Positions 1 through 6,179 of a stretch of DNA of 7,543 nucleotides are shown piece after piece (within the stretch, counting starts at the first letter, position 1; every line of letters begins with the position of its first letter). A model generated the notes under the pieces. It was not told the DNA's origin. It saw only the letters and a program-made list of their open reading frames with translations, and searched no databases. Location: the NCBI GenBank assembly GCA_903876615.1, contig CAIRAS010000026.1, positions 1 to 7,543 of the forward strand, given 5' to 3'. The position numbers were made by a program, and so were the translations under genes. Source of the stretch: an uncultured Holophagaceae bacterium. GTDB lineage: Bacteria; Acidobacteriota; Holophagae; Holophagales; Holophagaceae.

Positions 1-134
1 TCCTCTTGGAGGGACACGACTCCCACGGCATAGATGCGGTGCGGGGTCTGGGGCAGCGTGGTGGCCCAGACCGGCCCCTGGGCCAGAAGCAGGGCCTGGC
101 AGAGCAGAAGAATCAGGATTGTGAAGCGAGGCAT
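1..134 (-). CDS. Secreted or periplasmic protein, 5' end only
   Basis: The ATG at 134-132 opens a frame of 44 codons that runs off the left edge without a stop. The visible N-terminus begins MPRFTILILLLCQALLLA, a short basic start followed by a leucine-rich hydrophobic stretch (residues 5-18). A V-W-A at 22-24 followed by T-T is a good signal peptidase I site. A GGAG lies 5 nt before the ATG, supporting this start. The mature part visible (residues 25-44, ending IYAVGVVSLQE) is too short to place in a family. It reads in the same direction as the upstream LRR gene, 69 bp after that gene's stop, so co-transcription is possible. Export is well supported; function is unknown. Confidence 0.75.
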   Translation of the reverse strand, partial: MPRFTILILLLCQALLLAQGPVWATTLPQTPHRIYAVGVVSLQE

Positions 135-203
135 CAGAGCTCCGTGAAGGAAGAGCATCGGCAGCCTCGATAGACATACTCTGTCCAGCCTGGGATGGGC
201 GCG

Positions 204-1919
204 TCAGGATTCGAGCGATCCGATAGGAACCAGCCTCAGTGCGGGCGCGGCCTGGATCGTGATCACTCCTCCCACGGAGGCCCGACACACGCTCCGTGCC
301 AAGCGCGGGAGGCCGTGCACACGGAGATCACCATGCACCTCCAGCCGCCGGGGGAAGGTCCGGAGTCCGGGGCAGTCGAAGATGTGCAGGTCTCCCCCGA
401 CAACCAGGGACTCCGGAAGGGACACCAGCTCCGGGCACCCAGTGACCGTGAGGTCATCCTCCACCCAGAGCGGGCCTTCAATGAAGCGGGGTCCCAGCAG
501 ATGCCGCTCGGTGCTCGTCGAACCCAGCAGCACCAGCGGCCCCGGGACGCCCCCCAACCTGTCGCTGATGTCTTCCAGGTTCTCGATCCCCTCAAGACCC
601 CGTCCCGACCAGGCGGTGAGGTGGGGTTCAAGGTCCTTCCGTCGGTGGTGGTCGGACGACAGCCAGAGGGAGAGCGACCCGATCCCGAAGACCCCAGCCT
701 TATGAAGCAGTGTCCTGACCGTGGCAGCATCTCCCCCTGCCAGGGCCTCGTGCATCCAAACGCGCAGCTGCTGGAGTGCCGCGACGGGGTCCACTGACCG
801 CGACAGGGCGGCCGCGAGTCCATCTCCGAGGGATTCCCCCAGGGCCAGCTGGCACCGCACCCGATCCAGAGAGGAGAAGCCCAGCGCGGCGAAGGTGCCC
901 TCGAGCCCCAGGTCTCCCCAGACTCGCGGCACAGGAGGCCAGGGCCAGACAGGCGATTCCTCGAAGGAATCCATGGCCGGGAGCGGCTTAATCTCCACCT
1001 GCTGCACCGAAGGGATGGGCTGCACCGGCGGCAGGCCACAGGCGCCCCGGCGCGGCTCCATCTTCAGGGAATCAGCACCTGACGCCCTGAGATGGGGCTG
1101 GTAGTCCTGCACGAGGCTGCCGCAGTCCGTGACCCGGCCGCTGACGTCACCCTCATAGCGCGGAAGGGACCTGAGCTCCCGGCACTGATGGATGACCAGG
1201 GTCTTTCGCACGAACACGCCGCTGAGGTCCTGGAGGCCATGACATCGGCGGATGCTCAGGCTATCAAGAACTCCCCCCTGGCTCACACGTTCCAGACTGG
1301 GGAGGTCCCACAGCCGAACGTCGAGCGGGAAGTGCCGGGTGATGCGCCTTGGAAAGACAGGCAGTTCCCGGAGGTGCTGGCACTTTGTAACCCCAAGCTC
1401 GAGGAGTGGCCCCGCTCTTGCCTCGATGCGTCTGAGGCTCGGGCAGCCGCGCAGATCCAGGCAGCTCGGGCAGCTGGCGAAACCCGAGACTCGCTCGAGG
1501 CGGGTGCAGTTCCAAGCCGTGACCAGGCCAATCCGCATGCGCTTGGGCAGCCTCCTCAGATGAGTGTCCCCTTCAATTCTCAGAAGCTGGAGGACCAGTC
1601 CATCGGGCAGACGGGACCCTTCCGGGACTCCAAAGCCCCAGAGGCGCCCCCCCTCCTCATCACATTCGCCGTCCAGAAAGCCCTGAGCGGCCCAGTCCGG
1701 TACCTGCAGCTCATGGATCAGGGCCTCGCGGGATTCCCGGGGGGCCACGGGAATGAGGCTCCATGCGTGGATACCCTGCTTTCGGAGGACCTTCCGGGCA
1801 ACCTTCAGGGATAGCCCCTGAGCTACCTCCAGGGCTATCCTGCGGACGAGGGAAAGAGCCACACGGACTCCATGGAGCTTGTGGTGGAGGTTATCCCTGA
1901 AAGAACGGCATCGGTTCAT
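204..1919 (-). CDS. Two-block cysteine-containing leucine-rich-repeat protein (571 aa)
   Basis: No named family was recognised, but the repeat is clear. A unit of about 20-22 residues, L-x-I/V-x-x-C-x-x-L-x-x-L-P, recurs at residues 113-125, 132-144, 154-166, 175-187, 201-212, 221-232, 241-253 and 259-270. It resumes after a non-repeat middle at 490-502, 511-523, 532-542 and 553-565. Cysteine usually sits where classical LRRs have asparagine. Residues 1-60 are a helical basic module that aligns without gaps (27 positions) to the N-terminus of the divergent neighbour at 2046-2876, ending in G-I/L-H-x-x-S and V/A-A-P. Residues 335-430 are again helical and may be a second, diverged copy of that module, which would make this a tandem fusion of two units. 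A Pro-rich linker covers about 297-333. There is no signal peptide or membrane segment, so it is probably cytoplasmic and probably binds a partner protein. The ATG at 1919 has only a weak ribosome site. Confidence 0.85.
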   Translation of the reverse strand: MNRCRSFRDNLHHKLHGVRVALSLVRRIALEVAQGLSLKVARKVLRKQGIHAWSLIPVAPRESREALIHELQVPDWAAQGFLDGECDEEGGRLWGFGVPEGSRLPDGLVLQLLRIEGDTHLRRLPKRMRIGLVTAWNCTRLERVSGFASCPSCLDLRGCPSLRRIEARAGPLLELGVTKCQHLRELPVFPRRITRHFPLDVRLWDLPSLERVSQGGVLDSLSIRRCHGLQDLSGVFVRKTLVIHQCRELRSLPRYEGDVSGRVTDCGSLVQDYQPHLRASGADSLKMEPRRGACGLPPVQPIPSVQQVEIKPLPAMDSFEESPVWPWPPVPRVWGDLGLEGTFAALGFSSLDRVRCQLALGESLGDGLAAALSRSVDPVAALQQLRVWMHEALAGGDAATVRTLLHKAGVFGIGSLSLWLSSDHHRRKDLEPHLTAWSGRGLEGIENLEDISDRLGGVPGPLVLLGSTSTERHLLGPRFIEGPLWVEDDLTVTGCPELVSLPESLVVGGDLHIFDCPGLRTFPRRLEVHGDLRVHGLPRLARSVCRASVGGVITIQAAPALRLVPIGSLES

Positions 1920-1925
1920 AGGCTC

Positions 1926-1983
1926 ATCGGACTGGACCCTGACAGCAGGGCCGGTGTCCGATCATCACGGATCGAGGTGGACA
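1926..1983. promoter_or_regulatory. Inverted-repeat cluster between divergent LRR genes
   Basis: The gap between the two divergent LRR genes (1920-2045) contains nested inverted repeats: ATCGGAC (1926-1932) with GTCCGAT (1956-1962), and CGATC (1959-1963) with GATCG (1970-1974). TGTCC and GGACA flank the second pair (about 1955-1959 and 1979-1983). Their position suits a shared operator, but no convincing -35/-10 pair was found on either strand. This is a candidate only, since short inverted repeats arise easily in GC-rich DNA. Confidence 0.3.
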
Positions 1984-2045
1984 GTCCTTGTCATGCCCGT
2001 TGCCCTATGTTTGCCGATGGGGGCGGGTTCCCTTCGGAGGAATGC

Positions 2046-2876
2046 TTGTCGAAAGGTTGGGCCATCTGGTCGCTGCTGGGCCTGTCGCACCTGGAGAAGG
2101 CCTATGAGCTGCGAGTGGCCCTCCAGAAGGGCCGACCCATCGCGGAGGTCCTTGAGGAAGCGGACGGCTATGGCCTGCACCCCCTTTCCATCGTCGTGGC
2201 CGCACCTCCCATCTTCACGGATCCGCCCAAGATGAACTTCTTCGGGGACTTGGCCGATTCAGCGAGCCTTAACCGCCAGAACCGGCACCTGGCGCGACGC
2301 CTCGGCATTGAGAGGCGCTGGTTCCCCTTCATCCGGGGCATGGGGCTCCAGCTGGAGGGTTCCCACCTAGAGGAACTGCCCGATGGGCTCGCCGTTCCCT
2401 ACGTGCGGATCATCCGTTCCGGCGGCATCAAGTCGTTTCCCCACGCCTTCTCGACAGCCTCGCTCTGGGTGGAGCAGTGTCACGGGTTGTCCAGCCTTCC
2501 GTTGATTCCGGGCCTGCGGGAGCTCCACGTGCTGGACTGTCGCAACGTGACCGCCTTGCCAGCAGGCATGCGACTCACCTGCCTGCGGCTCTCCGCCTGT
2601 CCGGGCCTGGACCGCCTGCCCCCCCTCAAGGTTTGCATCCTGAAGCTGGTCAATTGCCCCATGGTCGAGCTACCCGCAGGGATGGATCTTGGTTGGCTGT
2701 CGCTGCGCGGCATGGCCCTGCTCGAGCGGCTTCCTGGAGATCTTTACGAACAGGAGCGCGGCTCCTGGCGCATCGAAAACTGTCCTCGCTTGAAGGCGCT
2801 GCCTTGGGATGACTCGACCTCCCCAACGGCCCTAGGCCAGGCCTTTTCCAAAGCCGGGCTTGCGGATCAGGCATGA
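2046..2876 (+). CDS. Cysteine-containing leucine-rich-repeat protein, single block (276 aa)
   Basis: This is a paralogue of the divergent 571-residue protein. Residues 1-60 form a helical module with the shared G-L-H-P-L-S and A-A-P signature near 43-54. Residues 101-253 hold eight repeats beginning at about 101, 120, 140, 160, 180, 199, 218 and 241. The period is almost exactly 20 residues with consensus L-x-L-x-x-C-P-x-L-x-x-L-P (for example LRLSACPGLDRLP, WRIENCPRLKALP). The tail 254-276 is short and non-repetitive. No signal peptide or transmembrane segment is seen. The start is uncertain. The TTG at 2046 is preferred because GGAGG lies 5 nt upstream and it places the shared module at the N-terminus. 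An ATG at 2007 (289 aa) lacks a ribosome site, and an ATG at 1872 would overlap the antisense neighbour. Function is unknown; a protein-binding role is inferred from the fold class. Confidence 0.82.
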   Translation: MSKGWAIWSLLGLSHLEKAYELRVALQKGRPIAEVLEEADGYGLHPLSIVVAAPPIFTDPPKMNFFGDLADSASLNRQNRHLARRLGIERRWFPFIRGMGLQLEGSHLEELPDGLAVPYVRIIRSGGIKSFPHAFSTASLWVEQCHGLSSLPLIPGLRELHVLDCRNVTALPAGMRLTCLRLSACPGLDRLPPLKVCILKLVNCPMVELPAGMDLGWLSLRGMALLERLPGDLYEQERGSWRIENCPRLKALPWDDSTSPTALGQAFSKAGLADQA

Positions 2877-2904
2877 TCCCCCATAACAATCCAGAGGCCG
2901 CTCC

Positions 2905-2945
2905 CATGAGAGGGAACCGGTATATGCTAGCTGATTCCTCTCATG
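2905..2945. terminator. 9-bp inverted repeat, possible terminator without T-tract
   Basis: CATGAGAGG (2905-2913) and CCTCTCATG (2937-2945) are exact reverse complements separated by 23 bases. One bulge would let the stem extend by three more pairs (GAA with TTC-like bases). It begins 28 bp after the stop of the plus-strand LRR gene, where a terminator or 3'-end stabilising hairpin is expected. There is no T-run on either side, so classical intrinsic termination is not supported. The loop contains two 6-bp palindromes, ACCGGT and GCTAGC. Confidence 0.35.
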
Positions 2946-3128
2946 CGTAGGTTCTTGGGCGCGTGCATATCGCATCCATGCCACCGGCCCCTCACTCAGC
3001 CACTGCGAGCGACCAGGACGAGGCCCCGCGGTGGCTACCGGAGCAGAGAGCAGGGCCGGCAAGGGGACTTTGCGCCTCTCGCCAGGCCGGAATTCGGGCC
3101 TTGATAGGTAAGCCTAATTGACCTTAGG

Positions 3129-3199
3129 TGACCCAAACAGCAGTTCTCGTAGCTACCAACTAATGCTGAGCCGAATCACAGGTAGATATGACCCAAACA
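3129..3199. repeat. Direct repeat TGACCCAAACA, two copies 60 bp apart
   Basis: TGACCCAAACA occurs at 3129-3139 and 3189-3199, just beyond the stop of the minus-strand gene at 3208. The flanking bases do not match, so this is an 11-bp repeat rather than a longer duplication. No third copy was noticed near the other edge of the AT-rich segment. It could be a protein-binding pair or chance. Confidence 0.35.
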
Positions 3200-3207
3200 A
3201 CGAGTCA

Positions 3208-4095
3208 TCAACGGCAAGATGCCATAGGTTTATGCCTTCTATCGAGAATGCCATTTACACCAAGTCGCTCACTATCTAGTTCGGAAGTCACTTGAATAAA
3301 GCCTGGGAACATATCGTATAGCATTCCAACATCTGCCTCTATCGGCCCATAGTCCTGATGGGTTGTCCTCAACTCAAGCTTGTTATAGGTGTCTATAACA
3401 ATTCGCTTCATGACTGGAAATTCAGTAGGCGGCATATATCCATTATTCAAAACATAGGGAGGAATACCCGCTGCATGCAATCTAAAGAAATGCCTCATTG
3501 AGCACTCATAATCATTGGAATCGAAAAAGCGATTCCAGCCTCCACCCAATCCATATCCCATCTGGATGAGTGCCAAAATCATTGGCGTATAGGGCTGCCG
3601 ACTGTAGATGGCCATGAGCGTGGCTGTGGCTTCACCAATGACATACATGAGTCTGAGTTTTCGCCCATCTTCCCTTCGATACACTGCCAGCATCGCAAAG
3701 GGATTCGGGGCCTGCTCAATGGGTTTACGGGATGAGCTTGAATAGTCGGGAAGGTAGGGCCAGGGAGCCCAGGAGCTGAGCGCGCTGGGCGGAATACCAC
3801 CGTGGAGGCTCTCAAGCGTCAGGCCCTCCGGTGGGTCCGACAGCCACTCGCGGATCCCCTGCTCAGCGTCCTGATCACCCAAGGGGGCGTAGTCGACATA
3901 CAGCCAGGTATCCGTGAGGTCCACCAGGATGGGGGACCAGTCGCGTCCCGCGCACGGGTAGTAACCCGAGACCGGAAGGTGCCCCTGCCAGTCCGCGAGA
4001 GGGTCGGAAGACGCCTGGCATGCGCGAAGGCGGGCCTGGCGGGCGGCTCCGGAGGAACGGGATGGAGATAGGTGGGCGGGTGGCTTATGCAGCAT
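3208..4095 (-). CDS. Uncharacterised 295-aa protein with GC-rich and AT-rich halves
   Basis: No firm family assignment. Residues 1-40 look like a loosely structured leader. Then come YYPCAGRDWSPI (45-56) and WLYVDYAP (64-71), an arrangement resembling the start of a Rossmann-type fold (small-residue loop, then a strand ending in an acid). Next are YVIGEATATLMAIYS (151-165) and a glycine-rich MGYGLGGGWNRF (179-190). I have a weak recollection of this order of motifs in unnamed bacterial hypothetical proteins. There is no signal peptide or membrane segment. The ATG at 4095 has AAAGG 7 nt upstream; the N-terminus could be shorter in truth, but no better in-frame ATG exists. The gene lies 87 bp downstream of the WYL regulator on the same strand, so it may be in its operon or regulon. 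Hand counts give 63-68% GC at 3841-3960 but 40-43% at 3241-3300 and 3421-3540, with the change near 3600-3660. Confidence 0.75.
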   Translation of the reverse strand: MLHKPPAHLSPSRSSGAARQARLRACQASSDPLADWQGHLPVSGYYPCAGRDWSPILVDLTDTWLYVDYAPLGDQDAEQGIREWLSDPPEGLTLESLHGGIPPSALSSWAPWPYLPDYSSSSRKPIEQAPNPFAMLAVYRREDGRKLRLMYVIGEATATLMAIYSRQPYTPMILALIQMGYGLGGGWNRFFDSNDYECSMRHFFRLHAAGIPPYVLNNGYMPPTEFPVMKRIVIDTYNKLELRTTHQDYGPIEADVGMLYDMFPGFIQVTSELDSERLGVNGILDRRHKPMASCR

Positions 4096-4113
4096 GTCAG
4101 GGCCTTTCGCTGG

Positions 4114-4149
4114 CGGGAACGCTTCGGAGGAACAAGCGACAGGTTCCCG
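4114..4149. promoter_or_regulatory. Hairpin-forming inverted repeat between WYL gene and downstream gene
   Basis: CGGGAAC (4114-4120) pairs with GTTCCCG (4143-4149), with an inner GCTT/AAGC pair that adds four base pairs after a five-base bulge. It lies in the 87-bp gap between the WYL stop (4183) and the start of the next gene (4095). No T-tract follows on the minus strand, so it may be an RNA stability or attenuation element, or chance. Confidence 0.3.
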
Positions 4150-4182
4150 AGGGTAGAGCTGGAGAGAAGGTCAGAGACGGGT

Positions 4183-5229
4183 TCATGGCTGGCCGTGATT
4201 GGCGAGGATCATGCGAGCGTGACCGAGCACTTCATCTCTGAGGGCCAGTGGGCCGATGACCTCGGCCTGTCCGCCCAGTTGGAGCACCCAGCGACAGGCT
4301 GCATCGAGCTGGTTGGCGGAGAACTCCACCAGGCAGGCCCCTGTGCGATCATGCGCCAGTCGCCAGTTGCTGAAGTTGGGCTGGGCAGTCTGCAGCGACC
4401 AGATCAGACGCGGATCTCGTATGCGGAGCTTCACTTGGAACGAGGGCCCTTCACCCGCGGCGCCAGCCATTTGTAAGCGCGTCAACGTGTGAAGGCGGGA
4501 GAGCACCGGTTCAGGGATGCTGCCAGCGCCGCCGGTGAACTCCACTTCTCTGAGTTCCGGAATCTGGAAGAAGTGCGGGCAGGCCTTGATGGGATCCCAA
4601 CCCAGCAGGCAAATAACTCCGGCGCGGACATCCAGGGTGAGCTGGTAGGGGATCACCGTGAGCTTCCTGGTGGACCTATCCTGCCCTCCGGGCGCCCAAC
4701 TGACGCGGATTTCCTTCGGCTTGCCCGGGGAGAGGGACAGCAGGAGGGTGTTGAGAATCTCCAGCTCGTTCGAGGTGGGGTCCAGGTCAAAAGCCGGGAT
4801 GACCTTGATCCGGTCACCGATGGCCTGGGACTCGGCATCAGCCTGTTCCGGGAGCTTTGAGTTGATGATCTGCTCGATCTTCCGAAGCTCCGCGGTGAGG
4901 GGCGCGGCGCCGAACATCTCCAGAAGAATCTGGCTCAGGGCAAGGGTCTGCTGAGTCCGAGGCGTGACGTTCAGGTACCAGCAGGGGGAAACCTTCATCA
5001 CGAAGCGGATGATCCGCGGGTTCGCAGGGTCGGGCGACTCCGCGAAGCTAGCCCCATTTTCCCTGTAGCCAAGGACCTTTCGAGCCCGGTCAGCCATCTT
5101 GTCGCTGCAGCTCAACCGATCCTGCAACCCTGTGCGGGTGAGGCCACGCTCTCCTGCGTCCGAGAAGCACTTCGCAGCCGCTTCCAGAATGGAGGGCCTT
5201 ATTTCACCGTTTGTATAGATGCTCGCCAT
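4183..5229 (-). CDS. WYL-domain transcriptional regulator (HTH-WYL-WCX)
   Basis: A DNA-binding regulator of the YafY/PafC/BrxR-like class, 348 residues, a normal length for the family. Residues 10-55 form a winged-helix region (ILEAAAKCFSDAGERGL, then TRTGLQDRLS and a basic helix). Residues 95-130 match the linker helices usually found before WYL. Residues 155-232 are the WYL domain: EILNTLLLSL, IRVSW, then VIPYQLTLDVRAGVICLLG followed by the IPELREVEFTG end. The eponymous W-Y-L triplet reads I-C-L here (206-208), which is common divergence. Residues 262-342 are the C-terminal WCX domain, with FQVKLRIRDP, the CRWVLQLGGQAEVIGPLALR signature and a final helix. WYL domains sense ligands, often nucleic acid or nucleotide signals, and such proteins frequently repress or activate stress, DNA-damage or defence genes. 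The ATG at 5229 has a weak GGGGA about 8 nt upstream. Its ligand and targets cannot be read from the sequence. Confidence 0.88.
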   Translation of the reverse strand: MASIYTNGEIRPSILEAAAKCFSDAGERGLTRTGLQDRLSCSDKMADRARKVLGYRENGASFAESPDPANPRIIRFVMKVSPCWYLNVTPRTQQTLALSQILLEMFGAAPLTAELRKIEQIINSKLPEQADAESQAIGDRIKVIPAFDLDPTSNELEILNTLLLSLSPGKPKEIRVSWAPGGQDRSTRKLTVIPYQLTLDVRAGVICLLGWDPIKACPHFFQIPELREVEFTGGAGSIPEPVLSRLHTLTRLQMAGAAGEGPSFQVKLRIRDPRLIWSLQTAQPNFSNWRLAHDRTGACLVEFSANQLDAACRWVLQLGGQAEVIGPLALRDEVLGHARMILANHGQP

Positions 5230-5259
5230 GAACAGATCCCCAGGAGGTTCTAAGGGTGC

Positions 5260-5309
5260 GCCAGAAGCACACAGCTTGAGTTGCCAGAAATTGGGAAGTC
5301 AGCCTCAAG
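5260..5309. promoter_or_regulatory. Candidate operator upstream of WYL regulator
   Basis: CTTGAG (5275-5280) and CTCAAG (5304-5309) form an inverted repeat with centres 29 bp apart, interleaved with a direct repeat GCCAGAA (5260-5266 and 5283-5289). They lie 30-80 bp before the regulator's ATG, where an autoregulatory site would be expected. Each element is short, so this is a weak candidate. Confidence 0.25.
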
Positions 5310-5344
5310 TCCTGGTGTCCCTTTATTAAGGCCCTTTGCGTAGG

Positions 5345-5435
5345 CGATTCCGGGGCGGAAGAATCGGCCTGTCCATGCAAGAAGGCCCCTGCCCGGCCCT
5401 GAGGAACTCCAAGTGTGCCGGAGGAGCATGGACAG
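5345..5435. other. Tandem hairpin element in intergenic region
   Basis: Two adjacent inverted repeats lie in the 245-bp gap (5230-5474). CTGTCCATGC (5369-5378) pairs perfectly over 10 bp with GCATGGACAG (5426-5435) around a 47-base loop. That loop has its own CCGGC/GCCGG pairing and a possible small inner GAG/CTC helix (read on the minus strand). Directly beside it CGATTC (5345-5350) pairs with GAATCG (5361-5366), extendable by two G-C pairs with one bulge. If transcribed on the minus strand it would be a 3' end for the preceding gene or a structured leader for the WYL gene. No T-tract follows and no known RNA family was recognised. Confidence 0.4.
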
Positions 5436-5474
5436 CCATTGTCCCGCCACTGGCCCGCTTTTGAATGGCCTCGA

Positions 5475-6179
5475 TCATGCCCGGCTCCCCACCCCGTCCC
5501 ACAGGAACTCGGTCCAGTGGCCCCCCCACTGAAGCTGCGGCGCATGACCGACACTCATCATTCCTGCGTCCAGATCGCGGATGCGAGTCAGGTCAGGACA
5601 GTCCTTCAGCTCGAGGATGGCGGGCCGAGCGAGCCGTCGGATCTCCCGCACCGGTCCGCTCAGAATCACCTTTACGGGCGGCGCTTCGAGCCAGTCGAGG
5701 ATGTGCCAGCCCTCTGCCAGCTCATGGCTGAAGTTCATCTCGAGAAGGAGTCCCTCCTGCTGGAGCAGGCGGCGCGCCTCCGCCAGGTCGCAGACCTGAC
5801 TGCCCCCCCTCCAGCGCAGGCAGACGGACCGGGCACCAGGGTTCCCGAAGTGGCCATAAAATGCCTCCAGCCAGGGCTCCAGGAAGGCCGCGACCAGCCG
5901 GTCATGCAGGGCATTCCGCCAGTCTGGCTTCAACTGGCTGAGGCCCCAGGCGCTACCGCTGATCCAGTTCCCACAGAAGCTGGGATCGCGCAGAAACTCC
6001 CTGCGACAGGCCTGCTCCCAGGCCCCCATGAAGTCGTTGACCGACGCGCCGACGGCCTCCAGCAAGCTGATCTGCTCACCCCGCGTCACGCCGAACAGGT
6101 CCAGATTTGACCAGCCCGGAAGCTCCGAGCCCAGTTCCTCCAGCCAGCCAGACCGCTCGATCCAGCTCAGGCCTTCCAT
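5475..6179 (-). CDS. Uncharacterised protein with C-terminal cysteine-LRR repeats (234 aa)
   Basis: Function unknown. Residues 1-110 are rich in tryptophan and predicted helices (WIERSGWLEELG, FMGAWEQAC, HDRLVAAFLEPWLEAF) and were not recognised. Residues 117-165 are mixed. Residues 171-218 contain one clear and two degenerate repeats of the type seen in the two LRR genes at the left: VILSGPVREIRRL, then LELKDCPDLTRI, then MMSVGHAPQL. The middle one closely resembles LDLRGCPSLRRI in the 571-residue protein. No signal peptide or membrane segment is present. The ATG at 6179 lies inside the end of the preceding metallopeptidase-like gene (13-bp overlap, different frame) and has no clear ribosome site of its own, so translational coupling is likely. 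The protein may be a soluble partner of that membrane protein; this is inference from the overlap. Confidence 0.78.
   Translation of the reverse strand: MEGLSWIERSGWLEELGSELPGWSNLDLFGVTRGEQISLLEAVGASVNDFMGAWEQACRREFLRDPSFCGNWISGSAWGLSQLKPDWRNALHDRLVAAFLEPWLEAFYGHFGNPGARSVCLRWRGGSQVCDLAEARRLLQQEGLLLEMNFSHELAEGWHILDWLEAPPVKVILSGPVREIRRLARPAILELKDCPDLTRIRDLDAGMMSVGHAPQLQWGGHWTEFLWDGVGSRA

Larger units (their letters stand above)
2877..3207. other. Convergent intergenic region, no supported gene
   Basis: This 331-bp gap separates the 3' ends of a plus-strand LRR gene and a minus-strand unknown gene. A 76-codon minus-strand frame crosses it but has no recognisable content or good start, so it is not called. 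The region holds a 9-bp inverted repeat (2905-2945), a near-palindrome AGGCCGGAATTCGGGCCT (3084-3101, 16 of 18 positions symmetric) and two copies of TGACCCAAACA exactly 60 bp apart (3129-3139 and 3189-3199). GC content falls towards the right edge, continuing into the AT-richer 3' half of the next gene. Confidence 0.5.

Noticed and set aside
195..1814. Long plus-strand frames antisense to the 571-aa LRR gene (for example 195-797 and 1092-1814)
   Set aside because: Their translations are low-complexity mixtures rich in P, R, S and Q with no motif. The opposite strand has a longer frame with a regular repeat, so these are GC-driven shadows.
3208..4095. Calling the 295-aa protein a SAM-dependent methyltransferase
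   Set aside because: The YYPCAGRDW and YVDYAP motifs only loosely resemble motifs I and II. The classic E/DxGxGxG loop is absent, so the name would be unsupported.
4489..4860. Plus-strand frame within the WYL gene
   Set aside because: It is antisense to a strongly supported WYL-WCX domain region.
4972..4983. Literal C-W-Y-L residues at 83-86 of the regulator as the WYL motif
   Set aside because: They lie in the linker between the HTH and the ligand domain. The true WYL position is about residues 206-208, where it reads I-C-L.
5204..5554. 116-codon minus-strand frame across the gap before the WYL gene
   Set aside because: Composition is shadow-like (G, S, R, Q rich), it overlaps both neighbouring genes, and it shows no good ribosome site or motif.
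5715..5740. HELAEGWH in the 234-aa protein as a metal site
   Set aside because: It does not fit HExxH spacing and no third ligand pattern follows.
5415..6110. 231-codon plus-strand frame antisense to the 234-aa gene
   Set aside because: It has no recognisable domain and the minus-strand frame is coupled to its neighbour and carries the LRR repeat.
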